The notes: generated from the sequence alone by a model not told the origin. DNA of 64,000 nt from Dendrophyllia cribrosa (GCA_024195265.1 JAJLRJ010000010.1:35039626-35103625), one strand, 5' to 3'. Numbered from the stretch's first letter, positions 41,670-54,208 are shown. A program made the numbers and translations.

Positions 41670-42540
41670 AACCATGTGATTGGAATGGCTCATTTCTATT
41701 TGTTAGTACCCTTGTGAATTATTAAGTAATTGTACAAAGAAAACTTTAAAAGCAAGCTTCTGGCTATAATCTGCATGAACAGTGCATGAAAACACGATAT
41801 GTTAGCGAAGACACTTTCCTTTTAAAGTTAATTTGATTAATATTTATTCTTTCATTACTTTTTAATTTATAAGTGATCAATTTGCTTGTCATATGCTTTC
41901 ATTGGGATGTGACATGGCGCGGCACACGCCATTTACAGTGTAGGAATATTTGTTGTTCCACCTGAGCCTTCTCGACGAATTAACTTAACTTTGTAGTTCT
42001 TCCATGACGTCAATTTCTTGCCCACAAGTGGGGATCGTGCAGAAAAATGTAAGTTTGGTGCTTTAAGTGTTTACTAATACGACTAATACCGTACCCGACT
42101 ACGCGCGCGATTTAAAGACCCACCCTCATCATCCCATTTCTCGCTTCCAATGAAAGATACGTAGCATGCTAGGAGCTCATCGGCATTGAGTAGACCATAT
42201 AATTATGAGCAATCTGATACACTCAATAACATTGAAATGCACTTAAAACTAAATTGTCTTTCTGATCACTAGCTGATCTGACTCACTTTCCATTGAGATT
42301 GGCATCATTTACATTATGTTCCTAATCGCATGCGGCCGATATGAGTTCAGCTAATTAGAAGCTGCCCTTTCGCCTCATGCATACCGCATGGCATATATAT
42401 GTGCTGCCTGAGCCAACGAATGATGTCATACCAAAAGGATCACAATAATGGATTCACAGTCCGGATTCGGTGGATGTAATAAAAAACTAGTTGAAAAGAC
42501 CGAAAATGGACAACTTTTGGTATAAAAAAATGTAAAAATT
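41670..42540. other. No gene recognised
   Basis: Unique-looking sequence without recognisable exons, repeats or terminal structures. Confidence 0.45.
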
Positions 42541-42544
42541 TAGT

Positions 42545-42585
42545 TAAAAAACGTTTCGGTCTCTCGACCTTCATCAGTTGTACAG
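42545..42585 (-). ncRNA. Hammerhead-like motif, ACGU class, GAGA-capped stem II
   Basis: Minus strand: exact CUGAUGA, an extra A, stem II GGUC-GAGA-GACC (4 bp with a GNRA tetraloop), GAA, then palindromic ACGU and U. Core and stem II are textbook apart from the extra A; stem I (GUACAA with UUUUAAC) pairs poorly. No RT remains nearby. Confidence 0.45.
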
Positions 42586-42794
42586 CCGGACAGTTACACA
42601 TGAGACTTAAATACGGTTACAACAATGACTTAACATTAAACTACTGATATATATTTTCAGTAACACAACACTTGACACATGCATAGAATGTCTATCAACG
42701 ATCGATTAATCGGTATAAATATACACGGAGTATTCGAGTATTCTAGCGTTTTCCATTGACGCTAACGTAAATCACGACAGAAGATTGCTTCGAC

Positions 42795-42832
42795 AGATAG
42801 AGAGAAAGGGAGAAAGAGAGAGAGAGAGAGGT
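42795..42832. repeat. GA microsatellite
   Basis: Imperfect (GA)n run, GAGAGAAAGGGAGAAAGAG continuing as pure GA to about 42832. Confidence 0.85.
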
Positions 42833-43302
42833 TTCAACAACGGCGTATTGAGAAAAGTTGTCTGATACTACAATATTTCTTTCTAAGGGAAGGTAAGTAT
42901 TAAATATAGATTACATTCGGCTCATCCTCGGTGTAAAAACCCTCTTTGTTTTCTACCTATTTCTTTCTATTGTTGTCTTGCACTTTATTGTTGTAATGTT
43001 TCGTTTTCTTTGTTTTACGTCACTCGTGAGTTTTGCAGGTTTTTACACTGTGGGAAACCCTCTACATATACAGAAGTACAGAAGTGACAGTGGCAATTCA
43101 ATTTGCCATTTATTTGTGTATACCTCCGTCTGTATTGAATGATGGCCTTTTTATTCTCAATGACTTTAAGTATTTACTCATTGAACGATTAACTTGCTTG
43201 TTTGCATCATCTATGAGAATGTAAATAGCTAAACAGATGCACCAAACGAGGAATGTTTAGGAAAACGCTCGGAATGGCATTGCACTGTCTTTCAAACCAT
43301 TT

Positions 43303-43760
43303 AGGAGGGGGGTGAATAGGAGTATGCAAATTCACCTATCCGAGCTACTTTTTGGCCCGATCCGTCGATCCGACGTTATTTTCGTCCAAATCTGGATCCG
43401 CATTACTTGAAAAGTTTCCACAGACGAGTATAAATATACTGCAACGGGTATATATGTTTTGCTTTCTTGTGCAGTATTTAGATTTTACTCGAAGTTTTCT
43501 GCCTTTGCTGGTGAAACTGAAAAACAGAAGTCGTCAAAACACCAACATACCGTCCAAGGCCGACCAAAAAATTAATCATCAGACAAACAAAGACAGACAG
43601 ACAAAGTACGGAATCCGGGCCAAAATTTTCGGCTGATCCGCGATCCACGGTAATTTTCAAATCCGCGAATCCACTTAATTTATCGATAAAATCCGTAATC
43701 CGTGCGCTTCTCAAGGCCAAATCCGCCGATCCGCGAACCCATACACCCCCTTCATTAACG
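43303..43760. repeat. Repeat rich in GATCCG/CGGATC strings, possible MITE
   Basis: Many spaced ATCCG(C/A) strings (e.g. CCGATCCGTCGATCCGACG, AATCCGCCGATCCGCGAA) and G-rich/C-rich ends (AGGAGGGGGGTGAATAGG, CATACACCCCCTTC) that could be inverted termini. Target duplication was not identified. Two overlapping short frames here are not convincing. Confidence 0.45.
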
Positions 43761-44335
43761 AAACTATGTGAGGGCTAATACAGTTTGATTTTTTTCGGTC
43801 CTTTAAACTGGATATTTCAGCGGCAGAAAATGTTAGGAAAAGAAATCTTATCTCCCGATTCATCTTATCTTATCTAACTGCTTTAATTATCCTTTCCAAA
43901 AATCCTGCCTGACCTTATTTCGTACCCAAAACAACATATTTTATTCCTCCGAATTATAATAAAAGATGTAAAATTTACCTTCATTACCAAAGTTTAATTA
44001 TGAATTTTTTAGATGACAAGGGACTTCCGAACATCTTTTCCACTGTCTGACTAGGATCAGCATCAAATTTCTCCATGTAATATCAATGCCTTATCAATAA
44101 AAAAGGTCATGAGAATTAAGAACATGATCACACAAGATGTGTTCTGATCTCTTGATATCCGAACAATTTCTCCCCACTACTTCTATAGGAAATGTATAGG
44201 GACAAGAAATAAGAATTTAAATTTTGATGTTAGGGCTTAAAGGGTTAAAACTCATTAATTAAGTTCACCAGGTTTGAACAAAGAAAATCATAAGCGAGAC
44301 GGTTAAGTGTTTGGAAATTTACCCGAGTTTAATTA
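43761..44335. other. No gene recognised
   Basis: AT-rich sequence without recognisable features. Confidence 0.45.
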
Positions 44336-44565
44336 GCATAACTAGATTTTGGCCATTTTATTCCTTCGTTTTCTCCGTATTTAATGACCAGTTTGGAAAG
44401 CTATGCTGATCAAACTCTTGAAAGAGTATTTCATCAGGTATCAAAACACCTCGAAGTTGGTTTGAAAATACGCCTTGTTTTTTCAGCCGACTTCTCTGTG
44501 TTTGGAAATCCTGATGAAACACTCTTCCTCGTGTTTTTAAAGCATTTCATGAAATGTCAAGTTGC
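44336..44565. repeat. Dispersed repeat with internal inverted arms, copy B
   Basis: Same family and orientation as 7125-7335: TTTTATTCCTTCGTTTTCTC, CTTGAAAGAGT(A/G)TTTCAT, CCTGATGAAACACTCTTCC. GAGTATTTCATCAGG and CCTGATGAAACACTC form the inner inverted arms. The 62-codon frame across it is a by-product. Confidence 0.6.
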
Positions 44566-44984
44566 AATTTAGATCAAACGAACATCAAGCTTCACAGTGT
44601 GCTGAACGCAAGATAATGACATGATAATTCATTATATTCAGGTCATTTAGAAATCGATCTTCCGGAGTAATAAATGCCAGAACAGTGAAAGAAACACATC
44701 AGTCCTCAATTTACCTGTCACAATTGTTATAAATGATTATCGTCGAAACGATTAAAAAGCCTTTAAAATCAAATGCGTTGTCGTTTTTTTTTCCCAAAAT
44801 CTTATTTACAATTAGTAATTCGCTTCTGACTATATGACAATTGAGTATTGCGCGATTTTATTTTCTTACCCACTATAATGGATAAATGTCTATTCTACGT
44901 CCTCTCCCATAGTTAAATATCGATTTCAGTATAAGCTGAAAGATGGTTGTAGTTCAGTGGATTAACCTTTCACTTCTAGAGTTG

Positions 44985-45565
44985 ATTATTGGAGACATGT
45001 AGTGTAGTTTTAACTTTTAAGTCTTTGGACGAAATCGTATGGTGTGACCATTAAAATAAAAACCTTGGCAGAACTTTTGCTTCGTACCATTTGTTTTCCA
45101 GTATTTTATTACAAAACGAAATTTTTTTTTTTTCGCTAGGATTTTGAATTTTGGGCAAGCTTGGGAGTTAAAGGGTTCAATCCTTAGTGTGGCCAGTCAA
45201 ATTAATAAGACGCTATTGAGCACTACTTCCTGGTCGTGTTGTTTAGTATGCAGTATAAGGTGGTTCAGTCTATGACTTTTGAGTTTGTTGATGAAATCCT
45301 AAAGTGTGACCATTCAAATGAAAGCTATTGAGCAGTACTTTCCTGTGGTACTGTTTATTACGTTGTACAAGGTGGTTCTAACTTTTTAGTTTGTGGTTGA
45401 AATCCTAAAGAGTGACCATTCAAATGAAAACTATTGAGCAGTACTTTCCTGTGGTACTGTTTATTATGCTGTACACAAGGTCAGGTTCTCTTCAACTTTT
45501 GAGTCTACGGATTAAATCCTAAAGTATGCCTATTCAAATGAAAACTATTGAGCAATATTTGGTAA
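44985..45565. repeat. Tandem repeat array, about 105-115-bp units, inverted relative to 18480-18760
   Basis: Four to five units share AAATCCTAAAG(T/A)GTGACCATT, CAAATGAAA(G/A)CTATTGAGC, AGTACTTTCCTGTGGTACTG and GTACAAGGTGGTT. This is the reverse complement of the unit at 18480-18760. The inner units (45273-45480) are the most alike, as expected for local expansion. A single related piece lies at about 48970-49010. Confidence 0.75.
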
Positions 45566-47492
45566 TATTTCTGTATAACACCAGACGTTAATTCTGCATG
45601 TTTGCGCTGTATTGTTCTTCTTCAGGCGTTCTGTTGTTTCGGGTTTTGTTTCAGTTTAATAACGATATGCCTAACTAATGTTTATAGGGGTTATACTGGA
45701 TTCTTTCCGAGTACTTTTCTGCGGTGCTGTTTGTCAGTATACTGATAAGGTTTATTTTTCTAATTGTTTGCCATCTCGTTGTACTTTAACAAAACGAAAT
45801 ATGTTATCTTTGCAAAGCTCTTGGAAGTGGAAAGGAATTTGATAAACTGAACATTAACCAGTATGTTTTCATGTTTTTCACCCTGCGCTTCATGTTAATA
45901 AGTGCTTCTGGATTCTTGCCAAACATTGAATGTGCTCACTGATACATAAATAAAACTAAGACATTGTGCAATGCACGACTTCTTATCATATATCAAGTTT
46001 ATCGCTTTCACTAGAAACCTTTATCCTCATATAAAAACATTAATGAGATTAAAGTGAGATATTCTTTTTTTGCACAATAACGTGAGCACGTGCGTGTAGC
46101 TCAGGTATGTTGATAAAAATTTAAGTGTGTACGGCGACGAAAGGTCTTGACTTCGAGTCCCTTGGAACGTTGACAACCGCCCTTGCCGTTTTTAGCACGA
46201 GCAAGGCGTGTGGAAAGATAAGGAAGGTCAAGAGCGATAAGTAAATCAAATTCTATTCTCTATCGCTGCGGTCAGCCGAATGCAAAACATTTCTCATGTA
46301 AATACCAGAGACAATTGGATGGAGCCGACCAGGCATCTAGAATAGCTACTTTATTGGCAGTCAAAATATAGCTCTTACAATGTATGTATGCGTAAGCACG
46401 TCGCAAATTAACCATAGCCCACATAAGGGAAGTATGTTCACAAACGCACTATAGATTTACGTTTACATAACGTTGTAACGGAGATTAAGCCGGTTGCGCA
46501 AAACCAGTGAAAAACTCCTAACTCGGCGAAAAAAAAAACTGGAAACATATTCTCCAAACCGATGCAGTGCCACCTTAATTTCTGAAGTTTAAAGGTTGAA
46601 AATAACAACTATTTAATACTGTTAGCAGTACACAATATGCAAAAAATTGGCGTCAAGTGAATTGGGAAAATCAAGGAGTGGTACAAATACTAGGCAAAAG
46701 CAGTGAATGCCAAGCATAGCAATAATACGTATGCCCATGGGAAATTCATGTGTATTAATCAAAGGCTGTTATATGAGCCAATTCGTGAATACGGACACCC
46801 CGTTAACACGGACAGTTTCCGTGGTCCCTTCGGTGTCCGAATTAACGGCGTTCATGAATGTACTGAACAGTTATTTTTATCTAGTGGATAGCGCTATATC
46901 CACCGTTTTGAACAACCGGGACAGGGTAGTCTTTTGATAGATCCGTTAAAAAACGTTAATAGCATGACCATCACATCTCAAATTCGGCACAACAAGAAAT
47001 GATGAAACAGTGGCAATAAATGAAGTCACCATACAGTAATGTGAACCCAGTATCAACATCCTTCCCTCTATTATTAACTGTCATACCATGAATTGATTAC
47101 TTACTATGATATGAAGACTTCTATATATGTGGTTGCATCCCCTTAAATATCACAATGAGCAGGAAGCCATCTGCTGAGGTTATCAAACAATGTGCATTTC
47201 GCTTTTTTTCATTATCGACCCTGAGGATCACTTAGTTTATTTAAGGCAGAAATATGCCGTTCGTGAATCCATCGTGAATAAATCTACTTCCTGCGCGGGA
47301 AACATCTAAATTGTTGCACTTATCGCTGCTTTGTTTCATTCTTTTGCTAACAGGTTCAACTGGGAATCTTAATTCAATTGCAAAGTGCTTCAGTGACGTT
47401 TTGGGATTAAAGCCTTTTGACAATGATGACGCCGGAGATGCTACTGTATCAGCAAACAGACAAATCGTTCAAGTAATATATAAAGGTTCATC
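45566..47492. other. Upstream region of GPCR 2, no other gene recognised
   Basis: Overlapping frames at 46703-46937 have no known domain. A frame at 47311-47619 begins with a signal-peptide-like MLHLSLLCFILLL run but overlaps the receptor start in another frame and is likely chance 5' UTR reading. AATATATAAAGG at 47477 lies just upstream of the receptor ATG and resembles a TATA box, but no start site can be shown. Confidence 0.4.
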
Positions 47493-48629
47493 ATGGCAAA
47501 TGCAAGCTCCACCGGTGCAGGAAATCCGTCCAATGAGACAAGAAACACAACATCGTTTTATTCGTCAGCAGGTGAAAGTGCAGAGTTCAAAATCGTCAAA
47601 CTCTTTCTTTATGCAATAATTTTCCTCGTGAGTGCTATAGGCAATACTCTTGTCTGCATTGCTATAATGAGGCGCCGCAGAATGAAAACAGTTACAAATT
47701 GCTTTATTTTGAATCTCGCAGTGGCTGATTTAGCTATCACTTGTATTTGTATTCCATTCGATATTCCAGTGCAAGAGAATAACTACAAATGGCCATATGG
47801 AGCTCTTCTTTGCAAAATACTTTATCCACTCCAGACAATGGCTATGTTTGCGTCTATCTTTACGTTGATGGCAGTGAGTCTTAACCGCTTGTGGGCCATT
47901 GTTTACCCTTTACACAAACAAATGACCAAAAGACATGCCAAGATATTCATTTCAGGAATATGGATTTTGTCAGCCTTGTTGGTTTTCCCTTACAGTTTAG
48001 TACTACGCCTGGACGGGAAAACAATGAGCTGCGAGGAAAATTGGCCCGGTGACCGGTATCGAAAGGCCTATACTCTTTCGTTGTTCCTTGTACAGTACGT
48101 AATTCCTCTGATGGTGATAACGATAGCGTACTTAAAAATTGCACGAGAAATGCACAAATGCATCCATAAGAGGACATCTGGAGCTTGGTCTAACAAACTC
48201 CTCAAAACTTCTCGTCAAATGGAAGGAAAACGGGTCATACGCATGCTCGTGGTAGTCACAGTTCTCTTTGCCATCTTCGTTCTTCCGAACAACATAATGT
48301 GGCTTTGGCTAGATTTTGGCAGTGGAGGAGATTACGTATATTTTTGGGACATGGTCGCTGTTACCAATATAATACTCTTTGCTAACAGTGCTACGAATCC
48401 AATAGCATACACGATTTGCAACGAAAACTTTAGAGAAGAGTTCCGGCGTTATTTTACATGCGACCGTAACATTTTTAAGTCAGCTTTAGAGAAAACCTAC
48501 AGATCTACAGCATTTTCCAATTCTGATGGTCGCTGTTTAAGCTACCCTACGGCTATCACATTCATACACTTGATGAGGACTGACGAAATGAGGCAACTTT
48601 TGAACAAGTCGCCGGAAACGGATGTTTGA
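47493..48629 (+). CDS. Rhodopsin-class (class A) GPCR, peptide-receptor-like, paralog 2
   Basis: Intact, intronless, 378 residues. N-tail sequons at N3, N14 and N18. TM1 about 34-59 (SAIGNTLVC, N51); TM2 LNLAVAD (D79); C107 at TM3 to C180 in loop 2 (SCEENW); TM4 about 150-170; TM5 about 192-216; TM6 about 248-272; TM7 about 284-308 ending NPIAY (302-306). The DRY position reads NRL (131-133), and CWxP reads FVLP (262-265), so it departs furthest from the canonical switches of the three. Shared strings with paralog 1 (FDIPVQE.NYKWPYG, NNIMWLWLDFG) show common descent. The C-tail is longer and unrelated. The start ATG at 47493 has ATCATGG context. Ligand unknown; Gq/Gi coupling cannot be predicted from this. 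Confidence 0.93.
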   Translation: MANASSTGAGNPSNETRNTTSFYSSAGESAEFKIVKLFLYAIIFLVSAIGNTLVCIAIMRRRRMKTVTNCFILNLAVADLAITCICIPFDIPVQENNYKWPYGALLCKILYPLQTMAMFASIFTLMAVSLNRLWAIVYPLHKQMTKRHAKIFISGIWILSALLVFPYSLVLRLDGKTMSCEENWPGDRYRKAYTLSLFLVQYVIPLMVITIAYLKIAREMHKCIHKRTSGAWSNKLLKTSRQMEGKRVIRMLVVVTVLFAIFVLPNNIMWLWLDFGSGGDYVYFWDMVAVTNIILFANSATNPIAYTICNENFREEFRRYFTCDRNIFKSALEKTYRSTAFSNSDGRCLSYPTAITFIHLMRTDEMRQLLNKSPETDV

Positions 48630-51600
48630 AATATTAAGTTCTCAAAGAAGTGGTATCATTCAAAAACCTTAAGGTGATTCCTTAGTATCAAATTGCGTTT
48701 TACTACTGCGCATAATATCTTGCGTCATTTGCGCGTGCATGAGCGCGCGCATTCCGAACCAAAAGAGTTTCCTTTGAGAGAACTTGATCGCTAAATAAAT
48801 AAGTGGTTGTTTTCTCGTAAACGAGCATGGTGACCTATCGTTTTTACTCCATGTAATTACAATGTAAAATACTACATGATATATTCCAAATTTAAAGATT
48901 TTTTTCATTATTTAGGAGCCTTTGATTGAATAAAAGTCTGTGTTTGACCTTTTATAGTGAAAAAATTAAAAATGCTCACACCATAGGATTTTATCCATAG
49001 ACTCACAATTAAAAGCATATTATATGACTTAGGACGTTCGCGCTAATTGTTTATGCACACTTTACCGCGAACGTAATTCATGTCGCAATGTACAGTATGC
49101 ATCGAGCGCGCGGTGGAGGGTGAGTGCTAGTGTTTGGTTGTCATTTCGGTTTTGCAAAACGTCGGGGGTTGGTTCCACCCTGACTCCCACGCCTTTGGTT
49201 GCGTGTTTTGAATCGCCTCAGTGTGCGGTTTAACTCACGCTCGTTCGCCCTTCAAATACGTCTGCTTTTATCTGCGCTTGCAACTTTCGCTGGATTTTAC
49301 TCCCTGGCATGGATAGTCCCCACTTTTGGTTTTATGTATCGGTTTCTTAACAATTCTCTACACTTTCTGAAAAATGAAAAACATCTGCGTTGTAGAGAAC
49401 CGACTACCCAAGATAAGCAGAAGGCTTGGCGGCGTAAATCTTTTGTTTTTATTCAAAAAGGCCGGTCGTGATAAAGGCCTATTGTCCCCTCATAAGTGAC
49501 TGCTGTGAACCAGAATTCCAAAGTTTTTTTCTGAAATGGTAGTTACCTGTGTCAATGATACAAGTGTTGTCAATTCAATGTGATGGTCATGAGACCATTA
49601 TGCGCGTTTTTTTTATCATTCTTTTTTACCCTTCGTGGACTGCAGTCGAAAGCTCGGTTTTTATATTTACTCCGATTGTGATTAACCCTGGCTACGGTTC
49701 TTCAATTTTCTTAAAATAATTAAACTTTAAAATTCTGCTTGAAAGATCTGAACAGCTCAGTAAAGAACTGACTGCCAGAGTAAAGCTGAGCAAGTTAGCG
49801 GGAGCTGAGATCGATATTCCTCGAATAAAATAGTTTTCTAATAACATCAATATTACAATTCATGTATAAACTCTGTATGCAACTTACCGACTGTCCGCAT
49901 CCTGATGGCGAGGACGATCACACTGGCTCGCGGTATTTCCCGCCAGAATGAATGCTTTCATGAGTCACTAATCGACACACGAAAATAACGAGGAAAGCCT
50001 TGCATAATCCTAGACTTGGCGATCGCGACGAGCAATAGTTTATACTTGCGATATAGCAAAGACAATATCATTAAAAATGCGACGAAGACATACCGGAGAT
50101 GGATAACCGGTGCAGCTGAATTACAGAAATAAATTATAATCATACACGTGGAAGCGCCACGTTTCAATTCGTGTATTATATTGATTCTCATTCATTATAA
50201 CATACTCGGGTCGAAAAAAAAAACTATTGAACTAACAAATGAAATACAAATTACCGATATTAAACGATGTTGCTCGGCTAACTGAGTACAAATACAACTT
50301 ACCAGAGTCGGTTACGCGCGGCTTTTCGAAAGGACGTCGAAGAAGATGTTTCCAATGTAAATTCACCCTAGAATCTTTATAAAAAACGCCGATTCTTGGC
50401 TTGCCAGAAAAATTTTATAATCTTATCAAATTGCTTTTAGGTTTCGCAAACCGGCGACTGTATTGACGGTATGGCAAAGAAAATATCATTGAAATCGGAC
50501 AACGAACACATTCACTCGCGACACATGAAGTACGTGACAATTTTCTCGAGAAAATGAAACCAGAAACCGCGTGGCAAAACTCCTGTTCCACGTTTTGACG
50601 TTTCCTAGCTGGCATATTGTGGTGACAGGTACTGCACAAGATTAAAAAACCTCCGGGTCAGTATGTTTTCATATTTTTACATCGCTTCCCTGGAAAAAAG
50701 ACGTAAGTACCTTTTTTTTACCTATTTGAAAAAGATTCATGTTCTTCGGTAGATGACTATCACTTTTCCAAAGAAGCGCTGTGAAAACATGAAAACGTGT
50801 CGAATTAATATTGAAACTCATGCAATGGAGTTAGGAATCGTTTTGACGGGAATCGTCGTGTCCCATAGGATGCTTTTCTGCGCAGTTTCAGTCTTGATAG
50901 AAATGTTATTTTAATTCTACCATTGCCATTTTTTTAATTGGAAGGCATATAATGGTATAAAAATTTCTGAACGCAGGCTATCTATGCATATTATTTACTT
51001 TTCAATGCAACAGGACTCGTTGCTTTTTTTCTTACCATCACTTTCTTTCTATACCTACGATCTGTTTGTTTTGTCTTTCTTCCACGACCCACTCGATGCT
51101 TTTATTTGTTGTTATCATCGATCAGTGTCGAGCGCGCAACTTAAAACAGCGACTGCTCTTGTAAATGGCGCGAAAAAAGGGCGCGCTTTTCAGAGAATTT
51201 ATTTATATTTTGGTCATTTATATATGGTATATAATTTTACGCCATCCCACATAGTTATGCCATTCCGCATTCAGGCTATTCCCCAAAGTCATTCCTCCCT
51301 TTCACCTTGTCAGTATTCGTAACATTCTAATTTCTTCTTTTCTAGATAATTGTCACAAAAAATGCAATCAATTGTCTAGTATACGTGACAATATTGTCAA
51401 TCCATTTGCTAAAAGGACCATTACGTTAACGTCAAAGGCATGCGATAATACATTTCTTCCCCATAAAAACTAAACATATTTGTTAGTTGATTTGTCATAC
51501 CGAGATCACGGTTGCGCCCATTAAAATTTCTTTTTGTTAAAAGGGTGTGACTCAACCGCGACACTAATTGTATTATTTTGTTTTCCATTTTTTTTTTCCG

Positions 51601-53215
51601 TTTTTTTCATTGCCTCACTTTTTAGTTGGTATTGCTTTGTTTGTAGTCAGGGCCTAATAGTCATAACAAAAAGGTAAGCGTGACTTACGTGATTTAGAAA
51701 ACGTACATGCATTTAGAAGTGAAGTACTGATGAAACTGATATATATGAAAAGTAAGTTTAGCTACCAATAAAATAATTGACTCAATTTTCAAATGACATA
51801 ATTTGTGAACTTATCGTTTTTACTGATTATTTATCCTCTGTATACACTTAACGAGATCACGAAACCAACTTTGGGAGAAATAAAGCCACAAATAAAATAA
51901 CCATGGCTTATGATAGTATTTAATGTAAAGAAAGCGCCTTAATTCAATATAACGACGAACGACGAGCTTGGCTCTATTTTTTCGTAAACACGGTGAAATA
52001 AAATTTATTAATGTTTGCTGTTATCCACAGGGCATTCAGGTGTTTTGTCTCAGCTTATCAGTGAAAATTCATAGTTTGTTATAAAGCCAAGAGAGCTTTA
52101 CCATAAATCCAATTAAACGTTAAGGAAATTAAAACAGAAAATTTAGTGGAGTCGATGACATTGAAGAGTTAGTTGTTTGAATTTTCATGTAATTTTGATT
52201 TTACTTAAAGTGTACATTATCGACGTATGTATATGAACATGTCACCGCGAACGAACACAATGTTTGAAATTCAAATGGATTCACCGAACAAAGATTAAGC
52301 GGCACGCAAACCTTTTTTATTTAATATTTAAATGAAACACGTTTACTTCCTTTTAACGTAAAGACATCCCCACTGCTATTTTAAGGTGTGTTATAACCGA
52401 TATTTAACTTGACAAGTGCCCTTGCTGAAAACAAGTCGTTCAACACAGAGAGATTTTAAGGGATTCAGCAACTGAGGTAGGTAATAGTATAACGGTCAGT
52501 TAACGCCGGCGTTGGCGAAAATACAAATAAAAAGACAATTTCAAAACACAAAAAGTTATTGGAGAATTAAACTAGCTATAACCTGAAGTAAACCTGTTAA
52601 AGTATTAACCTCATATTGGAAGAAATGTTAATCTTGTGACCGTTTTAATCTTTTTTTTTTTCGGACTAAAAAAAACGCAATCGCCAGGAGTAAACGCACT
52701 ATCGTCTTTTAACGGTCTTTAATATCTTGTAAGTCAAACAATGCTGCATAATCAATACATTTTACCCCCGCTGTCTCGTTTTCATGATTTCAAAGGACAA
52801 TTTTTAAAAAAATCAGATAGAAAACTTCATGCAGATTGCAAAAGCCTCGGGTTCCATTTTCACGTGGTTAATGAGTTAAAGAGCTCTAAGGGCATCCAAC
52901 AAAAACGCAGCTGCCTAAACGTGGCAATTTCCTTTCTTCTTTTCACGAAAGCCTTGCCAACCAATGGTTTCTCAACCACTTGGTACCACTTGGTAGTGAA
53001 AACGTCAGTGTTAGTGGTCTTTTTCCTTCCGGGCTCAAAAAAATGAACCGTAGTCTTCAAGCAGCACTTTTGTAAGGTTAGCACAATTCTGTTGTTTTTA
53101 CATTTATTTTCTCTTTTTCTCTGTAAACTCCAAATAACAAATATATAGTTCAGTCCAGAATGGCGGTATATCATGGGTTCCATCTTTTCCGGTAAATTCA
53201 CTATGTATATGCACA
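48630..53215. other. Long stretch without a recognised gene
   Basis: Short frames only (48669-48908, 49199-49471, 50415-50639, 50984-51322, 52741-53046 and others), none with a domain I recognise. A palindromic GC-rich patch, GCGCGTGCATGAGCGCGCGC, is near 48731. TTGGTACCACTTGG near 52979 and poly-T runs near 51589 are the only other notable strings. UTRs or small exons of unrecognised genes cannot be excluded. Confidence 0.4.
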
Positions 53216-53217
53216 AA

Positions 53218-53870
53218 GGCATTCACATAAAAAATAGAGATAAACAAAATGTAAAACCACTGGAGTTTGCGTGATTATTGATTCATTCGTTTAATTGTAA
53301 TTGATGTACTTTTGTCAGCTGTAGCTCGAGTTTCATATCCTTTTTGTTTGCGAGATACATCCATAGTGAGTAAATGAACACGTAATTCGAATTGACCTTC
53401 GCCATATGTGACGAAGGTGAACGCGTGCGTTGAATATCAATATATTTTGGACGTGAGTGAGTTTATAATCATATAAAATATGCCATTAACTTTTGTGTCA
53501 GTTACATCCGTCGTTTTCCCTGAAACCTCTAATTTATAGACTCAATATCAAGTTAACTCCCATGTATACCACGTTAATAATTATTTGCTGTACAAGATTA
53601 ATAAAACCAAACAAGGTAGCGAAACAAATATAAACTGACAAAGTTTAGACATCAAAAATAAAGAAAAAAAGCAAATGTCTCAAAACAGAACGTTGAGTAC
53701 ATCAATCGATATAGTCCTGACATAAAAAGCAAATTCGTCAAGTTAACTGGAGAGTGGTACGGTCTAATGTTCGCAAAAATGCTAGCACTGAATTTTGTCA
53801 TAAGCATAGTCAGAAATGGTTGGGAGTGTATTGTGATAAGATAGTTAACCATTCATTACGTGAAATTATG
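53218..53870. repeat. Duplicated non-coding block, copy A
   Basis: Matches 56430-56830 and then 58705-58860 in order: GCATTCACATAAAAA, TTTGCGAGATACATCCA, GCGTTGAATATCAAT, GACTCAATATCAAGTTAA, then CATCAATCGATAT and AAGCATAGT(C/T)(A/G)GAAATGGTT. It is the uninterrupted version of the block; the other copy has about 1.9 kb inserted. No coding. Confidence 0.7.
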
Positions 53871-53911
53871 AGGTAGTAAGAGCTTACGCCATGTTGTTCT
53901 ATTAAACTATA

Positions 53912-54208
53912 GAGCAGTTTTCAGTTGAGTGTCGTTAAACCAAAACCAAAGTAAATACTCTGACCAATCACAACAGTCGTAAACAATCCAATGAACCAAT
54001 CAGAGCTCGAAGCAAATTAAATACATGTCGCCGGCGCCAAGCGCGGGAAAACGCGTACAGGCAAGTCATGATTGGTTTTGGTTTAACTTCTGATTGGTCG
54101 AGAAAGTGGCGCGAGATTTTTTAGCCAATCACAAAGCGTAGCAATGCAAAACCAAAGCAACTGCGCAATTACTTTCGATACTCGAATGAAAACCGTTCAT
54201 AACCGCTC
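53912..54208. mobile_element. CCAAT-rich MITE, copy B
   Basis: Same family and orientation as 41169-41450: GAGCAGTTTTCAGTTGAGTG, CTGACCAATCACAACAG, GGCGCCAAGCGCGGGAAAAC, TTTTTTAGCCAATCACAAAG. Its right end is damaged (AAACCGTTCATAACCGCTC), and no target duplication is clear. It is older or less well kept than copy A. Confidence 0.75.

Noticed and set aside
47311..47619. Small secreted protein with signal-peptide-like start upstream of GPCR 2
   Set aside because: Overlaps the receptor start in another frame, has no conserved domain, and is better explained as 5' UTR.
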